Positions 9,620 through 22,138 of a stretch of DNA of 64,000 bases are shown here, one piece after another. The position numbers and the translations under genes were made by a program. Every line of letters starts with the position of its first letter. Position 1 is the stretch's first letter. The notes below the pieces were generated by a model that saw only the letters and a program-made list of their open reading frames with translations, was not told the origin of the DNA and searched no databases. Origin of the DNA: Colwellia maritima (GTDB taxonomy: Bacteria; Pseudomonadota; Gammaproteobacteria; Enterobacterales; Alteromonadaceae); contig NZ_JAKKSL010000001.1 in the NCBI RefSeq assembly GCF_022669015.1, forward strand, positions 1,160,059-1,224,058, read 5' to 3'.

Positions 9620-11035
9620 ATGACAATAAAAACCAAGTCATTTTACGTCATCATATCCTCTGTGTTTTTACTGTCTTGCAGTACAACAGGGGAATTAGAT
9701 GAAAATCTACGTCAATCCCACGTGCCGGCAGCCTGGTCATCTGATCTATCAACCACTCAAATACAAGAAAACTGGTTTGAACAATTACAAAATGATCAGA
9801 TTTCACAATTAGTAGATATTGCACTTAATCATAATTTTCAACTTAAACAGCAAGCGTTATTAATTGATATTCAACAACAACAATTAATTATGACGGGTAG
9901 CACGTTATGGCCTACGTTAGCTATGTCATTAAGTAATAATCGTAGAAAGACCGTATCAGAAGGAGCAGGAGCTAATTATACTAGCAATGCTTCACTTGAT
10001 CTTAACCTACAATATGAACTGGATTTATGGGGAAAATTATCAGCGGCAGACAGGCAAGCAAATTTAGAGTTAATGGCACAAAAAGCTACGTATGAACAAG
10101 CAAAACAGCAACTGGTAGGTGATGTGATAAAAGCGTGGTTTACCGTGATAGAAGCAAATAAATTGTTAGCGCTTTATCAAAAACGAAGTGAAAATACACA
10201 GCAAAATCTACTCATTATCGAATCAGGTTACCAAAGCAAGGCTTGAACAGTGCACTCGATGTTTATTTAACCCGTAATGAAGTCAATAACGAGTTGTCAC
10301 GTGTATCGGACGGAAGAAGCTCAGCTGACACTAGCTACTCGCACACTTGAACAATTATTAGGGCAATACCCCGAAGGAAAACTACTCGTTGATGCACAAT
10401 TACCCTTATTAGAATCAGATATCCCTATTGGTTTACCTAGTGAGCTAATTTCAAGAAAACCCGCGTTGTTAGCTAGTTGGTATCAATTGCTTGCTAAAAA
10501 CTCAGCGTTAGCGTATGCCCACAAACAAAGATTCCCAAGTATTAGTATAACCACCTCGTTAACTGATAGTAGAGCCGATATTTCAGACTTGTTGTCTAGT
10601 TCTTCATTGGGTTGGTCACTATTAGGTAATATAACGATGCCTTTATTTAATGCCGGTAAGCTTAAAGCAAATGAAGAAAAAGCTCGTTTAACACTGAAAC
10701 AAACTGAGCAAGCATATTTGTCGACGCTTTATAATGCTTTTGCTGATGTTGAAAATGCGGTAACGACGGAAGCAACGCTGACAGAACGTTATCAAATTAT
10801 GCTAAAAGCACAAGAAAATGCGATAGCAGCAGAAACTTTATCATTTGAGCAATATCAAAAAGGCTTGGTGGAATACACTACAGTACTCGATGCACAAAGT
10901 CGCTCTTATGATGCACAAAGCACAGTAATTCAAATTAAAAATCAATTAATCACTAACAGAATCAACCTGCATATTGCCCTTGGTGGTAATTTTGCGAAAT
11001 CATCTTCGGCAGAAGTACAAGAGCAGGATAAATAG
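9620..11035 (+). CDS. TolC-family outer-membrane efflux lipoprotein (frame broken)
   Basis: Outer-membrane channel of a tripartite efflux pump (NodT/OprM type). A lipoprotein signal ends in LLSC. The conserved NWFEQLQNDQISQLVDIALNHN and two outer-membrane efflux domains (about residues 60-200 and 240-440) follow. Two frame breaks near 10236 and 10305 separate the halves; the bridging stretch reads LNSALDVYLTRNEV, typical of the family, so both are probably sequence errors. It is the first gene of an operon with a membrane-fusion protein and an RND pump. Confidence 0.85.
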
Positions 11036-11037
11036 GT

Positions 11038-12374
11038 ATGACTAAATTAAGTAACGAATCAACAAGTCAATCAACGAACAAAGCAAAAAACCAATCAAAA
11101 ATTAAAAAAATAATTATTCCAGTAGTCATTATTATAGTTACCTATTTTATTTCTAAAATTATTATTGATAATCCGCCAGAAACTAATCGAGGTAAAGGGG
11201 CGGCGGTCGCTAAAATTAGTGTTGAAACTTTAACGTTAGAACCACAGTTATATCCCATTGTTATTAATAGTTTTGGAACGGTTAAACCTAAAACGAGCAG
11301 TGTACTTATTTCTCAAGTTTCGGGTGAAATAAATAAAATTAGTCAACAGTTTAGGGATGGCGGCTTTTTTGAAAAAGGCGATGTGCTAGTTGAACTTGAT
11401 GATAGAGATCATCGTGCGGAAGTAAAAATTAACCAAGCAAGCTTACTTTCAGCCAAACAAGTGTTGTTAGAAGAACAAGCGAGAGCTAAACAGGCATTAA
11501 TCGATTGGCAGCGATTAGGCAATGGTGCACAAGCGAGCGAGTTGGTTTTGCGTGAACCGCAATTAGCTGCTGCACGAGCGCAAGTTTTATCAGCAGAAGC
11601 TAACTTAGAAAAAGCACAATTACAGCTAGAACGCACTAATATTATGGCCCCTTTTGCAGGAAGAATATTATCCAAACATGTTGATTTAGGCCGTGTTGTA
11701 GCAAGCAATACTCAATTAGCAGATATTTATGCGGTTGATTATGTTGAAATAAGACTACCCATTAACAATAAAGATCTTAGTTTTATTGTTTTACCCGAAG
11801 AATATCGTTCTTCTAATAAAAAGTTGGAAGGGCCTAATGTTAAAATTACGTCTGACTTAATAGGTAAACAACATTGGCAAGGTAAAATCGTACGTACAGA
11901 AGGTGCCATTGATGAAAACTCCGGCAGCTTTATATTGTGGCTCAAATTGATGATCCTTATGATGTGAGAAACAAAAGTAAAGTAGCACCAATCAAAATTG
12001 GCCAGTATGTTAATGCAGAAATTGTTGGTAAAACCATAGAACAAGCGTTAGTTATTCCTAATAGTGCTATTTATCAAGGCAGCTATGTTTATATTGCAGA
12101 AAATATTAACGATAAAACGGTATTACAAAGAAAAGAAATTATCATTCGTTGGCAAAATGCTAATGAGGCTATTATTGAGTCTGGTTTGTCTGTTGGCGAT
12201 AATTTGGTTCTAACGCCGCTTGGTCAAGTGAGCTCAGGAACACCAGTAGAAATTTCTAGCTCAAATGGTGTAAAGAACAATGGATTAGATAAACAAAAAA
12301 GAAACGCGAACATGGGTACTGAAGATATAAAGCCCCGTGACAAAAAGAAGAGAAATAAGGAGAGCAAACAATGA
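11038..12374 (+). CDS. RND efflux membrane-fusion protein (frame broken)
   Basis: Periplasmic adaptor (HlyD/AcrA family) linking the inner-membrane pump to the TolC-like channel. A membrane anchor lies at residues 25-45. Barrel-sandwich (lipoyl-like) halves flank a coiled-coil hairpin rich in Ala, Gln and Glu (about 130-185), and a beta-barrel and C-terminal domain follow. The frame breaks near 11920: TCCGG instead of TCCCGG removes one C, and restoring it gives DENSRQLYIVAQIDDPYD, the expected family sequence. The stop overlaps the start of the pump gene (ATGA). Confidence 0.87.
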
Positions 12375-15300
12375 TAGCTTGGTTTGCTCGTAACCACGTT
12401 GCGGCTAATTTATTAATGTTAACCATTTTGTTTCTTGGCTTATTTAGTTTGTCAGCGAAAATACCCCTTGAAGTATTTCCTACTTTTGCAATGGATCAGA
12501 TATCAATTAATGTTTCTCTTCGTGGGTCAACGCCAGAAGATGCAGAGCAAGGCGTTTCTATTCGCATAGAAGAGGCAGTACAAGACTTAGAAGGTATTGA
12601 ACGGATCATTAGTCGTTCTTCAGAAGGTTCGGCCTCTGTCGTCGTTGAAATTGACTCTGCCTACGATGCAAGAGAAATGTTAGCCGATATTAAAGCACGA
12701 GTTGATGCTATTAATACTTTCCCCGTGGATGCTGAAAAGCCTATCGTTGCATTAGCTGAGCGCAAGCGTGAAGTGATTGCCGTCACTATTGCGAGTATCT
12801 ATGGTGAGAAAGAAATAAAAGAATTTGCAGAAAAAACCCGCGACGATTTATTACAAATATCAGGTATAACTCAGCTTGAACTTAGCGGTGTTCGCGATTA
12901 CGAAATAGCGATAGAAATATCACAAGATAAATTACGTCAATATAATTTGAGTCTAAGCGACGTTTCTTCTGCTGTTGGCAGTTCAAGTAGCGATATATCT
13001 GCAGGGAATATTAAAACTCAAGGTGGCGATATTCTTATTCGTTCGAAAGGACAAGCTTATCGTAAAGACGAATACGCCCGCATAGTGATAAAAACGAATA
13101 GCGATGGTTCGATGTTAACACTTAATGATATTGCGACCATTAAAGATGACTTTGAAGAGACACCAGTTAGAACACGTTTTAATGGCAAGCGCGCAGCTTT
13201 TATTGATGTTTATCGTATTGGCCAACAAAGTGCTACCGAGGTTGCTGACAAAGTTAGGAGCTATATAGAAAATCGTCAAGATACATTACCTTATGGTTAT
13301 GAGTTAAGTTATTGGGATGATGATTCTCAAATTGTAAAAGCGCGTATTGCCACATTAACAACGAATGCGATGCAAGGTGGCATTTTAGTTTTTGCCTTGT
13401 TGTCTCTATTTTTACGACCTTCTATTGCTGTTTGGGTATGTGTTGGAATTCCTGTTTCTTTTATGGGCGCTTTTATTGTTATGCCGTTTATGGGCATCAC
13501 CTTAAATGTAATGAGTTTATTCGCCTTTATTTTGGTACTAGGTATTGTGGTGGATGACGCTATCGTTACTGGTGAGAATATATATACTCACTTACAAAAA
13601 TCAGAATCAGGTACAGAAGCAGCCATTCGAGGAACCGAAGAGGTGGCCACGCCCGTTACCTTTGGCATATTAACCACCGTTGCGGCTTTTTTACCACTTG
13701 CCTTTATTGAAGGTAATCGAGGACCTATATTTGCACAGATACCGGTCGTAGTTATTCCCGTGTTAATTTTTTCACTAATTGAATCAAAATTTGTATTACC
13801 TTCGCATTTAAAGGGGTTAAAGCTTCGCCACCAAAGCAAACTGAACCTGGAAAGTTTGAACGGTTTCAGCGTAATTTTGCTGACGGCTTCGAAAGCGTAA
13901 TCTTGCGTTACTATCAGCCATTGCTTGGGGTTGCTTTAAAGCATAAATTAACCACATTAAGTTTATTTTTGGGAATATTCTTTATTATTGTTTCTTTGGT
14001 TATGAGTGGTTGGACTAAGTTTATATTTTTTCCACGTATTCCTAGTGAAACAGTGCGGATGAGCTTGACTCTTCCTGTTGGAACCCCTTTTGATGTTACT
14101 AACAACTTTGTCATTGAAATTGCTGATAAAGCGAAAGATTTACAAAATAAATATCGAGATGAAGATACAGGTAAAAGTGTCATTCTGAATATACTAGCTA
14201 CGACAGGTGGTCGTGGTGGTGCGTCTAATTCAGGTGGTGTCCGTTTTGAAATTACACCGCCAGAAGAAAGAGAATTAGCCATAACGTCAAGTGAACTTGT
14301 GCGAGAATGGCGGCAAATTATTGGTGTAATTCCAGGGGCTGAAAGTCTTACTTTTAGAGCGGAAACAGGTCGTTCATCAGACCCTATTGATGTGCAACTA
14401 ACTGGTAGCTCGTTAACAACGCTACAAGAAGTCGCCAATAAAGTTAAAACTCGGTTAAGTACTTATCCAACTGTATTTGAAATTGAAGATAGTTTGTCTG
14501 ATGGTAAAGAAGAGTTACGTATAGAACTTACCAAGCAAGGTAAAGCCGTGGGTCTCACGCGGGTTGGTATTTCACAACAAGTGCGTAGTGCTTTTTTTGG
14601 TGCTGAAGTTCAACGTATTCAGCGTGGTAGAGATGATGTGCGAGTAATGGTACGTCTACCGAATGAAGAGCGAAGCTCGATAGCAAACTTGGAAAACCTA
14701 TTAATATCGACACCACTTGGTGGTAATGTTCCGTTATCGCATGTTGCTACCTTAATTCCAGGGCAAAGCCCATCAACAATTAATCGTATTGACCTTTATA
14801 GAACGGTTAATGTTACCGCCGATGTTGAAAAAACCAATACAAATATGACCGTGCTTCAGGCGGATTTAAAAACCTATTTAGATGAATTGGTTAATCAATA
14901 CCCTGGGGTTAAACATTCATTAGAAGGAGAGGCAAAAGAACAGCGTGAATCTTTTAGCTCCTTGGGGCCGGGCATTAGTTTTTGTGTTTTTCATTATTTA
15001 TGTGTTGTTAGCTATTCCGTTTAAATCTTACTTACAGCCATTAATTGTAATGAGCATTATCCCCTTTGGTATGATTGGTGCGGTAGTTGGTCATTGGATA
15101 ATGGGGGTAGATTTAAGCATTATGAGTTTACTTGGCTTACTCGCCTTAGTAGGCGTAGTGGTAAATGATTCATTAGTACTGGTTGACTTCATAAATAAAA
15201 AACGTGAAGAAACGAATGATTTAATGAGCGCTGTATTAATTGCAGGTGCCTCACGTTTTAGACCCGTAATGCTAACCAGTTTGACAACTTTTATCGGTTT

Positions 15301-15469
15301 AATGCCATTACTATTTGAAAAATCAACGCAGGCACAGTTTTTAATCCCCATGGCGATTTCATTAGGGTTTGGTATTTTATTTGCTACGTTTATTACTTTG
15401 TTGCTTATTCCTGTTAATTATATGTTGGCAGAACGCGTGAAGAACTTATGGCCCATTAAGATTAAATAA
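12371..15469 (+). CDS. RND-family efflux pump permease (frame broken twice)
   Basis: Inner-membrane proton-driven exporter of the AcrB/HAE1 superfamily, about 1032 residues, normal for the family. It shows the first helix, a large periplasmic porter domain, helices with the proton-relay pair in LGIVVDDAIVTGENIY, the second periplasmic half and a C-terminal bundle with GVVVNDSLVLVDFIN. Frame breaks lie near 13833 and 14965; the flanks match the family without gaps, so error is likely. Substrates cannot be told from the sequence. It overlaps the adaptor gene by four bases. Confidence 0.9.
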
Positions 15470-15685
15470 CCTTTATTAGGTTTACGAAATATGCCACTAA
15501 CGGCTATTTTTACTAACTTTTGTATTAAATTTACTGGCAATAGGTAAGCTATTGTCACGTAATTTTTTTGAATGATGTAAAAATAGCAGACTAGAAGGGG
15601 AAGTTGTTTTTAATCATTATATTTCAATTGTTTAAGTATATCTTAAACTGGAGTCAGGTTAAATACAGTAAGACGAAATAAGATC

Positions 15686-16226
<541 letters not shown>

Positions 16227-16236
16227 GTAATCTGTG

Positions 16237-16572
16237 ATGCTCTCGCAAGACTCTTTGAAAGACTCTTTACAAGAGAATGTCCTTGTGTTGACCGGTTCAA
16301 TAGTCAAAACGCCAAAACAGTCAACAAGCCCGGCGGGTATTACTCATAGCCAGTTTTCAATAGACCATAAGTCTATACAAAATGAAGCAGGTATGAATCG
16401 ACAAGCATTTGTCAGAATACAAGTTGTTGCAACAAGTGAACTATCACACTTAACTCGTGAATTAGTTGTTGGGCAAACGGTAAAAGTGACGGGGTTTATT
16501 AACCGTCATGAATCAAGAAATGGTAATCCATTACTTGTTTTACATGCACAACAGATCGAAATGATTAATTAG
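16237..16572 (+). CDS. priB: Primosomal replication protein PriB
   Basis: Dimeric OB-fold single-strand DNA-binding protein that works with PriA and DnaT to reload the replisome at stalled forks. LVLTGSIVKTPKQSTSPAGI, QFSIDHKSIQNEAG and the ending LHAQQIEMIN match PriB, and the position between rpsF and rpsR is the classical one. The ATG at 16237 is used; a GTG one codon earlier is also possible. About ten N-terminal residues exceed the E. coli protein, so a later start is conceivable. Confidence 0.9.
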   Translation: MLSQDSLKDSLQENVLVLTGSIVKTPKQSTSPAGITHSQFSIDHKSIQNEAGMNRQAFVRIQVVATSELSHLTRELVVGQTVKVTGFINRHESRNGNPLLVLHAQQIEMIN

Positions 16573-16622
16573 TGTTTTATTTTTACATTAGGTTATAAAT
16601 AAAATCGTATTCGGAGAATATT

Positions 16623-16850
16623 ATGTCTCGTTTTTTTAGACGTCGTAAGTTTTGTCGCTTCACAGCGGAAGGCGCAACATCTGTTGATTATAAAGATATT
16701 GCCACGTTAAAAAATTATATCACTGAAAGTGGTAAAATTGTTCCTAGCCGTATCACAGGTACTGCTGCTAAATACCAACGTCAATTAACTCGTGCTATCA
16801 AACGCGCTCGTTACTTGGCATTGTTACCATACACTGACTTACACAAGTAA
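16623..16850 (+). CDS. rpsR: 30S ribosomal protein S18
   Basis: A 75-residue basic protein that binds S6 and 16S rRNA in the small-subunit platform. [12 protein letters not shown], the [26 protein letters not shown] core and the length are diagnostic. A good ribosome site (CGGAG) precedes ATG 16623. It is the third gene of the operon. Confidence 0.97.
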   Translation: MSRFFRRRKFCRFTAEGATSVDYKDIATLKNYITESGKIVPSRITGTAAKYQRQLTRAIKRARYLALLPYTDLHK

Positions 16851-16868
16851 GCTAATAAGGGGTTTATA

Positions 16869-17321
16869 ATGGAAGTAATTCTTCTAGACAAAATCGCCAA
16901 ATTAGGCGGCCTTGGTGACAAGGTATCTGTTAAATCAGGTTATGCACGTAACTACTTATTACCGCAAGGTAAAGCAGTTTTTGCATCAGCAGCTAACGTA
17001 GAGCACTTTGAAGCACGTCGTGCTGAATTAGAAGCTGACCTAGCAAAAGTTCTAGCATCTGCAGAAGCTCGAGCAGCTAAAATTGTTGAATTGGCTGAAA
17101 TTACTATCGCATCTAAAGCAGGTGAAGAAGGTAAGTTATTCGGTTCAATTGGTACTCGTGATATCGCTGACGCGATCACAGAAGCCGGTGTAGAGTTAAC
17201 TAAAGCTGAAGTACGTTTACCATTAGGTGCAATTCGTGAAACTGGCGAATTTGAAATCGCTATTCACTTACACACTGATGTTGATACTAGCATCAAAGTA
17301 ATTGTTATCGCTGAAGCTTAA
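16869..17321 (+). CDS. rplI: 50S ribosomal protein L9
   Basis: A 150-residue large-subunit protein with an N-terminal rRNA-binding domain ([32 protein letters not shown]), a long connecting helix (about 40-75) and a C-terminal domain ending in an acidic-aliphatic strand. It is the last gene of the rpsF operon, followed by a strong terminator. Confidence 0.97.
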   Translation: MEVILLDKIAKLGGLGDKVSVKSGYARNYLLPQGKAVFASAANVEHFEARRAELEADLAKVLASAEARAAKIVELAEITIASKAGEEGKLFGSIGTRDIADAITEAGVELTKAEVRLPLGAIRETGEFEIAIHLHTDVDTSIKVIVIAEA

Positions 17322-17370
17322 TTGCTGAATTAGCGTAGGTTGGTATTCATTCCAACAGACACTACTTATA

Positions 17371-17407
17371 AAATACCGCATTATTTTTAATACTGCGGTA
17401 TTTTTTT
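17371..17407 (+). terminator. Rho-independent terminator of rpsF operon
   Basis: AAATACCGCA (17371-17380) pairs with TGCGGTATTT starting at 17394, followed by a T run to 17407. Confidence 0.9.
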
Positions 17408-17466
17408 GTCTTTTTGACAAGCATGATATAAAAATAAATAGTTTCTAGCGCAGCATAAATGTCAGG

Positions 17467-17472
17467 TATAAT
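17467..17472 (+). promoter_or_regulatory. -10 box upstream of dnaG
   Basis: A consensus TATAAT lies 38 bp before the dnaG start. No convincing -35 lies 16-18 bp further up, so only the -10 is claimed. Confidence 0.4.
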
Positions 17473-17510
17473 GACCCCCTTAATTTTTAAACGACAAAAA
17501 TAATAGCAGT

Positions 17511-19263
17511 ATGGCCGGACGGATTTCTCGACAATTTATTGATGACTTATTAGCGCGCGCTGATATTGTCGACTTAATTGATGGCCGTGTTCCTTTAAAA
17601 AAAGCAGGCAAAAATTATCAAGCTTGCTGCCCCTTTCATAATGAGAAATCTCCCTCGTTTACGGTTAGTCAAGATAAGCAGTTTTACCACTGTTTTGGCT
17701 GTGGTGAACACGGTAATGCTATTTCATTTTTAATGGAATTTGACCGTTTAGATTTTGTTGATGCGGTTGAAGAGCTAGCCAGTCATTGTGGTATAGAAGT
17801 TGTTCGTGAAGAAAATAATGCTAGCCCAAGACAACAACGTCAACAACAACTCGCATATCAACAAAAGCAAGACGATTACGAACTGATGAATCAAGTGAGT
17901 CGCTTTTACCAACAGCAATTAAAAACGGCAGTGGATAAAGAAACGGCCATTAACTATTTAAAAAGCCGAGGGCTAAGTGGCGAAATAGTGAAACGTTTTG
18001 GTATTGGATATATCAGTGATGCATGGGATGGCATGATGAAGGTGTTTTCCCCCAAGGTAAAACCAATCAGCAACTCGTTGAATTAGGTATGGCAATACAG
18101 GGCGATAAAAATAGACCTTATGACAGATTTCGTGCGCGTATTATGTTTCCCATTCGGGATAAACGTGGCCGTGTAATCGGGTTTGGTGGTCGTGTATTAG
18201 GGGATGAAAAACCTAAATACCTTAATTCACCAGAAACGCGTGTTTATCACAAAGGACAAGAGTTATATGGTTTATATGAAGCCAAACAAGCGAACAAAAA
18301 TTTAACACGTTTGGTGGTTGTTGAAGGCTATATGGATGTTGTCGCGCTAGCTCAACATGGCGTAGATTATGCTGTGGCATCCCTAGGCACGTCTACCACT
18401 TCTGAGCAGATGCAAACCTTATTTCGTACCGTAAAAGAAGTTATATGTTGTTACGATGGCGATAGAGCAGGGCGAGATGCCGCATGGCGAGCAATGGAAA
18501 ATGCTTTACCGTTAATTCGTGATGGTTTTTCGTTGAAATTTGTTTTTGTGCCAGAGGGTGAAGATCCTGATTCGTTAATTCGTGAGAAAGGTCAACAAGC
18601 GTTTGAAAAAATTCTTGATGAAGCGATGCCATTATCGCAATTTTTGTTTGATAAATTTTTGGAAGACAACCCTGTTAATAGTATGGAAGAAAAAGTTACC
18701 TTAATTGATAAACTGCAGCCTTACCTTTTTAAATTACCTGACAGCATTTTAAAAAATACTATTATTGATGAAATGTCATCGCATTTTGGCGTAACAAGTG
18801 AAAAACGCTTATTAGAATTACAAAAACTGAATGCGAGCCCAAGTAAAAAAATAGTACGTAAACAGACTAAAATTACCCCCGTGAGATTAGCTATTGCATT
18901 ACTTTGGAACATCCCCATATAGTAAATGAATTAGAAGATATTTCAGTATTAGAGCCGTTAGATGTTCCCGGCGTTGAGTTACTTAGTCAGTTATTACAGT
19001 TATGCCAAGCAAAGCCAGACATAAAAACAGCACAATTATTGGAATATTTTCGGGATACAGAACAAGGTAAACAGCTAGCAAAATTAATGTGTTGGGAACA
19101 TCATGTGGCTTCTAATGCCGCTGCAGATGTTTTTCTTGATAGTATTGAAAAGTTGCTGAATAACTTTGTTGAAAAGCGCACTGAATTTTTATTGCAAAAG
19201 GCACGAATAAAGCAAATAACGCATCAAGAAAGGCAAGAGCTATTAGCAATACTGAATGGCTAG
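17511..19263 (+). CDS. dnaG: DNA primase DnaG (frame broken twice)
   Basis: Synthesises RNA primers for the replication fork and binds DnaB through its C-terminal domain. Visible are the zinc-binding domain (CPFHNEKSPSF, then CFGCGEHG, residues 40-65), the RNA-polymerase domain with Toprim motifs (VVEGYMDVVALAQHG; YDGDRAGRDA) and a C-terminal helicase-binding region. Breaks lie in TTTTCCCCC near 18045 and near 18901, where ACTTTGG for ACTTTTGG restores LALLLEHPHIVNELED. The gene is essential, so both are taken as errors. rpoD follows; rpsU, often upstream in other species, is not here. Confidence 0.94.
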
Positions 19264-19363
19264 ACTCTTATTGACCTTACGGGAGTATACTTTTGTTATT
19301 GATTTAAAGAAGACTAAAGGCTCAATACTAAATTCAATGGTGGAAATAGTGCAAAAAACTCGC

Positions 19364-19369
19364 TATAAT
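19364..19369 (+). promoter_or_regulatory. Possible -10 box for rpoD
   Basis: TATAAT lies in the 199-bp gap between dnaG and rpoD, 93 bp before the rpoD start. The best -35 at 17-bp spacing is TGGAAA, which is weak. Confidence 0.3.
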
Positions 19370-19462
19370 TTCCTGCTTTATTTTGTGCAATTTTTTACTG
19401 CCCCATATTTATAATATTGTTTTTAAAAACCATATATACCAGACATAGGTGGATACTCGTCA

Positions 19463-21328
19463 ATGGAAAAAGCCCCTCAATCTAGATTGAAAGATTTAAT
19501 AACCAAAGGTAAAGAACAAGGTTATTTAACGTTTGCGCAAGTTAACGATCATCTTCCTCAAGATATTATCGACTCAGATCAAGTCGAAGATATTGTTAGT
19601 ATGATCAATGATATGGGCATTCAAGTTTTTGAAAATGCTCCTGATGCTGACACGCTAATGATGAGTGAAGCTAATACAGATGAAGATGCTGCCGAAGCTG
19701 CAGCTCAAGCATTAGCAACGGTAGAAAGTGAAATAGGTAGAACAACTGATCCCGTTCGTATGTATATGCGAGAAATGGGTACAGTAGAATTACTTACGCG
19801 TAAAGGTGAAATTGTTATCGCCAAGCGTATCGAAGAAGGCATTAAAGAAGTACAACACAGTGTTTCTGAATACCCACCGGCAATCAACTATCTATTAGAC
19901 ATGTGGGATAATTTTGAAGCTGAAGAAGTACGCTTAACTGACATTATTGTTGGCTTTTTAGACCCTGATGCTGAAGATGATGATGTTGCTGCTGCAGCAA
20001 CACACGTTGGCTCTGAATTATCAAAAGAAGAACTTGATGATGAAGATAGCGATGACGACGATGATGAAGATAAAGACAAAGATGATGACAGTGAAGAAGA
20101 GGAAGAAGACACAGGACCCGATCCTGAGTTAGCCCGTGAAAAATTTACAGCCTTACGTGACGCCTATGAAAATGCCAATAAAATCATAGAGAAAAAAGGG
20201 CGTGGTCATCAAGATGCACAAGACGCAATTGATGCCGTTGCCGAAGTATTTAAAGAGTTTCGTTTAATCCCTAAATTGTTTGATCGACTTGTGAAAAACA
20301 TGCGTAGTGTTATGGATAGATTGCGCGTGCAAGAACGTTTAATTATGAAGCACTGTGTTATGGGTGCAGGCATGCCTAAAACTACCTTCATTAAAATTTT
20401 CCCTGGTAATGAAACTTCAAAAAATTGGTTTGAAGCAGAAAAAGCGGCAGGTCATAGTTATTCAGCCAAACTTGCTGATATTGAGCTTGACGTAGAACGT
20501 TGTATCTACAAATTAAATCAGATTGAAGAAGAAACGAACTTAAATATTCATGGCATTAAAGATATTAATCGCCGTATGTCTATCGGCGAAGCAAAAGCAC
20601 GCCGTGCGAAAAAAGAAATGGTTGAAGCTAACTTACGTTTGGTTATTTCAATTGCGAAAAAGTACACTAACCGTGGCTTACAATTCTTAGATTTAATTCA
20701 AGAAGGTAATATTGGCTTGATGAAAGCCGTTGATAAATTTGAATACCGTCGTGGTTATAAGTTCTCAACTTATGCAACGTGGTGGATTCGTCAAGCTATT
20801 ACTCGTTCAATTGCTGACCAAGCGCGTACCATTCGTATCCCGGTACATATGATTGAAACGATCAATAAATTGAATCGTGTTTCTCGTCAAATGTTACAAG
20901 AAATGGGACGTGAGCCAACACCTGAAGAATTAGCTGAACGTATGATTATGCCTGAAGATAAAATTCGTAAGGTGTTAAAAATTGCTAAAGAGCCTATTTC
21001 AATGGAAACGCCTATCGGTGATGATGAAGATTCACACTTAGGTGACTTTATTGAAGATGGTAGCGGTGAGTTACCCGTTGATTCAGCAACGTCAGAAAAC
21101 CTTAAAGGCGCAACACATGAAGTACTTGCCGGCTTAACCGCACGTGAAGCTAAAGTACTTAGAATGCGTTTTGGTATTGATATGAATACAGATCATACCT
21201 TAGAAGAGGTTGGTAAACAGTTTGATGTAACCCGTGAGCGTATTCGCCAAATTGAAGCGAAAGCACTACGTAAATTACGTCATCCTTCACGTTCTGAACA
21301 ACTGAAAAGTTTCTTAGATGGTGAGTAA
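19463..21328 (+). CDS. rpoD: RNA polymerase sigma factor RpoD (sigma-70)
   Basis: Primary housekeeping sigma factor, 621 residues. Region 1.1 (residues 1-80), region 1.2 with [16 protein letters not shown], a non-conserved insert with a strongly acidic Asp/Glu stretch (about 190-220), region 2 ([20 protein letters not shown]; core-binding and -10 recognition), region 3 and region 4 with the helix-turn-helix ending [18 protein letters not shown] are all intact. The acidic stretch is longer than in E. coli. It follows dnaG in the macromolecular-synthesis arrangement and ends in a terminator. Confidence 0.98.
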   Translation: MEKAPQSRLKDLITKGKEQGYLTFAQVNDHLPQDIIDSDQVEDIVSMINDMGIQVFENAPDADTLMMSEANTDEDAAEAAAQALATVESEIGRTTDPVRMYMREMGTVELLTRKGEIVIAKRIEEGIKEVQHSVSEYPPAINYLLDMWDNFEAEEVRLTDIIVGFLDPDAEDDDVAAAATHVGSELSKEELDDEDSDDDDDEDKDKDDDSEEEEEDTGPDPELAREKFTALRDAYENANKIIEKKGRGHQDAQDAIDAVAEVFKEFRLIPKLFDRLVKNMRSVMDRLRVQERLIMKHCVMGAGMPKTTFIKIFPGNETSKNWFEAEKAAGHSYSAKLADIELDVERCIYKLNQIEEETNLNIHGIKDINRRMSIGEAKARRAKKEMVEANLRLVISIAKKYTNRGLQFLDLIQEGNIGLMKAVDKFEYRRGYKFSTYATWWIRQAITRSIADQARTIRIPVHMIETINKLNRVSRQMLQEMGREPTPEELAERMIMPEDKIRKVLKIAKEPISMETPIGDDEDSHLGDFIEDGSGELPVDSATSENLKGATHEVLAGLTAREAKVLRMRFGIDMNTDHTLEEVGKQFDVTRERIRQIEAKALRKLRHPSRSEQLKSFLDGE

Positions 21329-21354
21329 ACTTATCATTAGTTTTAACTAATGTG

Positions 21355-21390
21355 AAAGAGCTGTTTAAGTTAATTAAGCGGCTCTTTTTT
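21355..21390 (+). terminator. Rho-independent terminator of rpoD
   Basis: AAAGAGC (21355-21361) and GCTCTTT (21381-21387) form the outer part of an approximately 11-bp stem, followed by T residues, 27 bp after the rpoD stop. Confidence 0.88.
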
Positions 21391-21592
21391 ATTAAGCAGT
21401 TTAGCCTTAGTTTCCAATGTTAAAAGCGTTAAAACTCAAGAATTAAAGAAAAAAGATAAACCAGAATAAGCAAATAGTTTAAGTTTACAATTGTTTTGTT
21501 CATTAATAGACCAGTTGAACGGCTTTTATCTTTTTTTTCATGTTCAGGTGGTGACAATAAAATAAAAAATGCTTATACTGCTCGCGCTTAAT

Positions 21593-21619
21593 TAGACTGT
21601 TTGTCCTAAATAGTATAAT
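21593..21619 (+). promoter_or_regulatory. Promoter of tRNA-Ile2
   Basis: A consensus TATAAT (21614-21619) lies 24 bp before the tRNA. TAGACT (21593-21598) is a weak -35 at 15-bp spacing. The rest of the 314-bp gap after rpoD shows only the rpoD terminator. Confidence 0.5.
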
Positions 21620-21643
21620 TAAGTATATACATTCCACGTATAT

Positions 21644-21720
21644 GGCCCCTTAGCTCAGTTGGTTAGAGCGCCCGACTCATAATCGGTAGGTCCAGTGTTC
21701 AAGTCACTGAGGGGCCACCA
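21644..21720 (+). tRNA. tRNA-Ile2 (anticodon CAT, lysidine type)
   Basis: A 77-nt cloverleaf including an encoded CCA. The acceptor stem GGCCCCT/AGGGGCC, D arm GCTC/GAGC, anticodon loop CTCATAA and T stem CAGTG/CACTG are visible. A CAT anticodon could be Met or Ile2, but the 5' half GGCCCCTTAGCTCAG equals E. coli ileX rather than elongator Met, so the C is probably changed to lysidine by TilS to read AUA. The outermost anticodon-stem pair is a C-T mismatch. The 3' part is the attachment site of the islands downstream. Confidence 0.93.
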
Positions 21721-21723
21721 CTT
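21675..21723 (+). other. attL: tRNA 3' part, 49-bp direct repeat copy 1
   Basis: This 49-bp segment (from the anticodon loop through the CCA and 3 bp beyond) recurs exactly at 29429-29477 and with one mismatch at 40729-40777, in the same orientation. tRNA 3' ends are classic targets of tyrosine integrases, and one lies between copies 1 and 2. Confidence 0.92.
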
Positions 21724-22138
21724 TTTATTCGAAATATCAGTAACTTGAATAATGTTTAGCTCCAAATATGAATTTATTATATTTTTTGGGACGCCTATTG
21801 GACGCTTTGTTGTTTAGGTCTTGATAGTTAATTAGCATTAAAGTGTTTCCCATATCCAATTACATCATCCTGCGCATTTTAGTGAGTTACTTTTCTTGTT
21901 CTGTATTCTGCTTCACCGACAAAGTTTTAAATAGTTATACTAAAAACTCTTTATAAGCTAGCTTAGGTGTTTTTAAAAATTTTGTGAAACAACACAAAAC
22001 AACACATATTGAATGTATCAATATTGTTTCTTTGATAAAGTATTACTGCGATAAATAGTATCATTACTTACAATGAAATAGATAAGAGTATGAATTATTG
22101 CAAATAGTTATTCCCAATCGATTATATAAAGGATTTAT
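21724..22138. other. Island A left end, no gene
   Basis: This 415-bp AT-rich stretch between the tRNA and the ankyrin-protease gene has no credible coding region. It holds one integrase arm-like site (21789-21805). A weak AAGGA lies just before the ATG at 22139. Confidence 0.6.
21789..21805 (+). promoter_or_regulatory. Integrase arm-type site (left)
   Basis: GGACGCCTATTGGACGC is a doubled GGACGC spaced by five bases. An exact copy is at 29302-29318 and a two-mismatch copy at 29274-29290, beside the integrase at the other end of island A. Short direct repeats inside both ends are typical of integrase arm-binding sites. Confidence 0.6.

Noticed and set aside
17511..19263. Three separate split-primase genes
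   Set aside because: The pieces join into one normal-length DnaG with shifts in homopolymers; no own ribosome sites.
19888..20112. Poly-serine minus-strand frame
   Set aside because: Mirror of the acidic Asp/Glu linker of rpoD.
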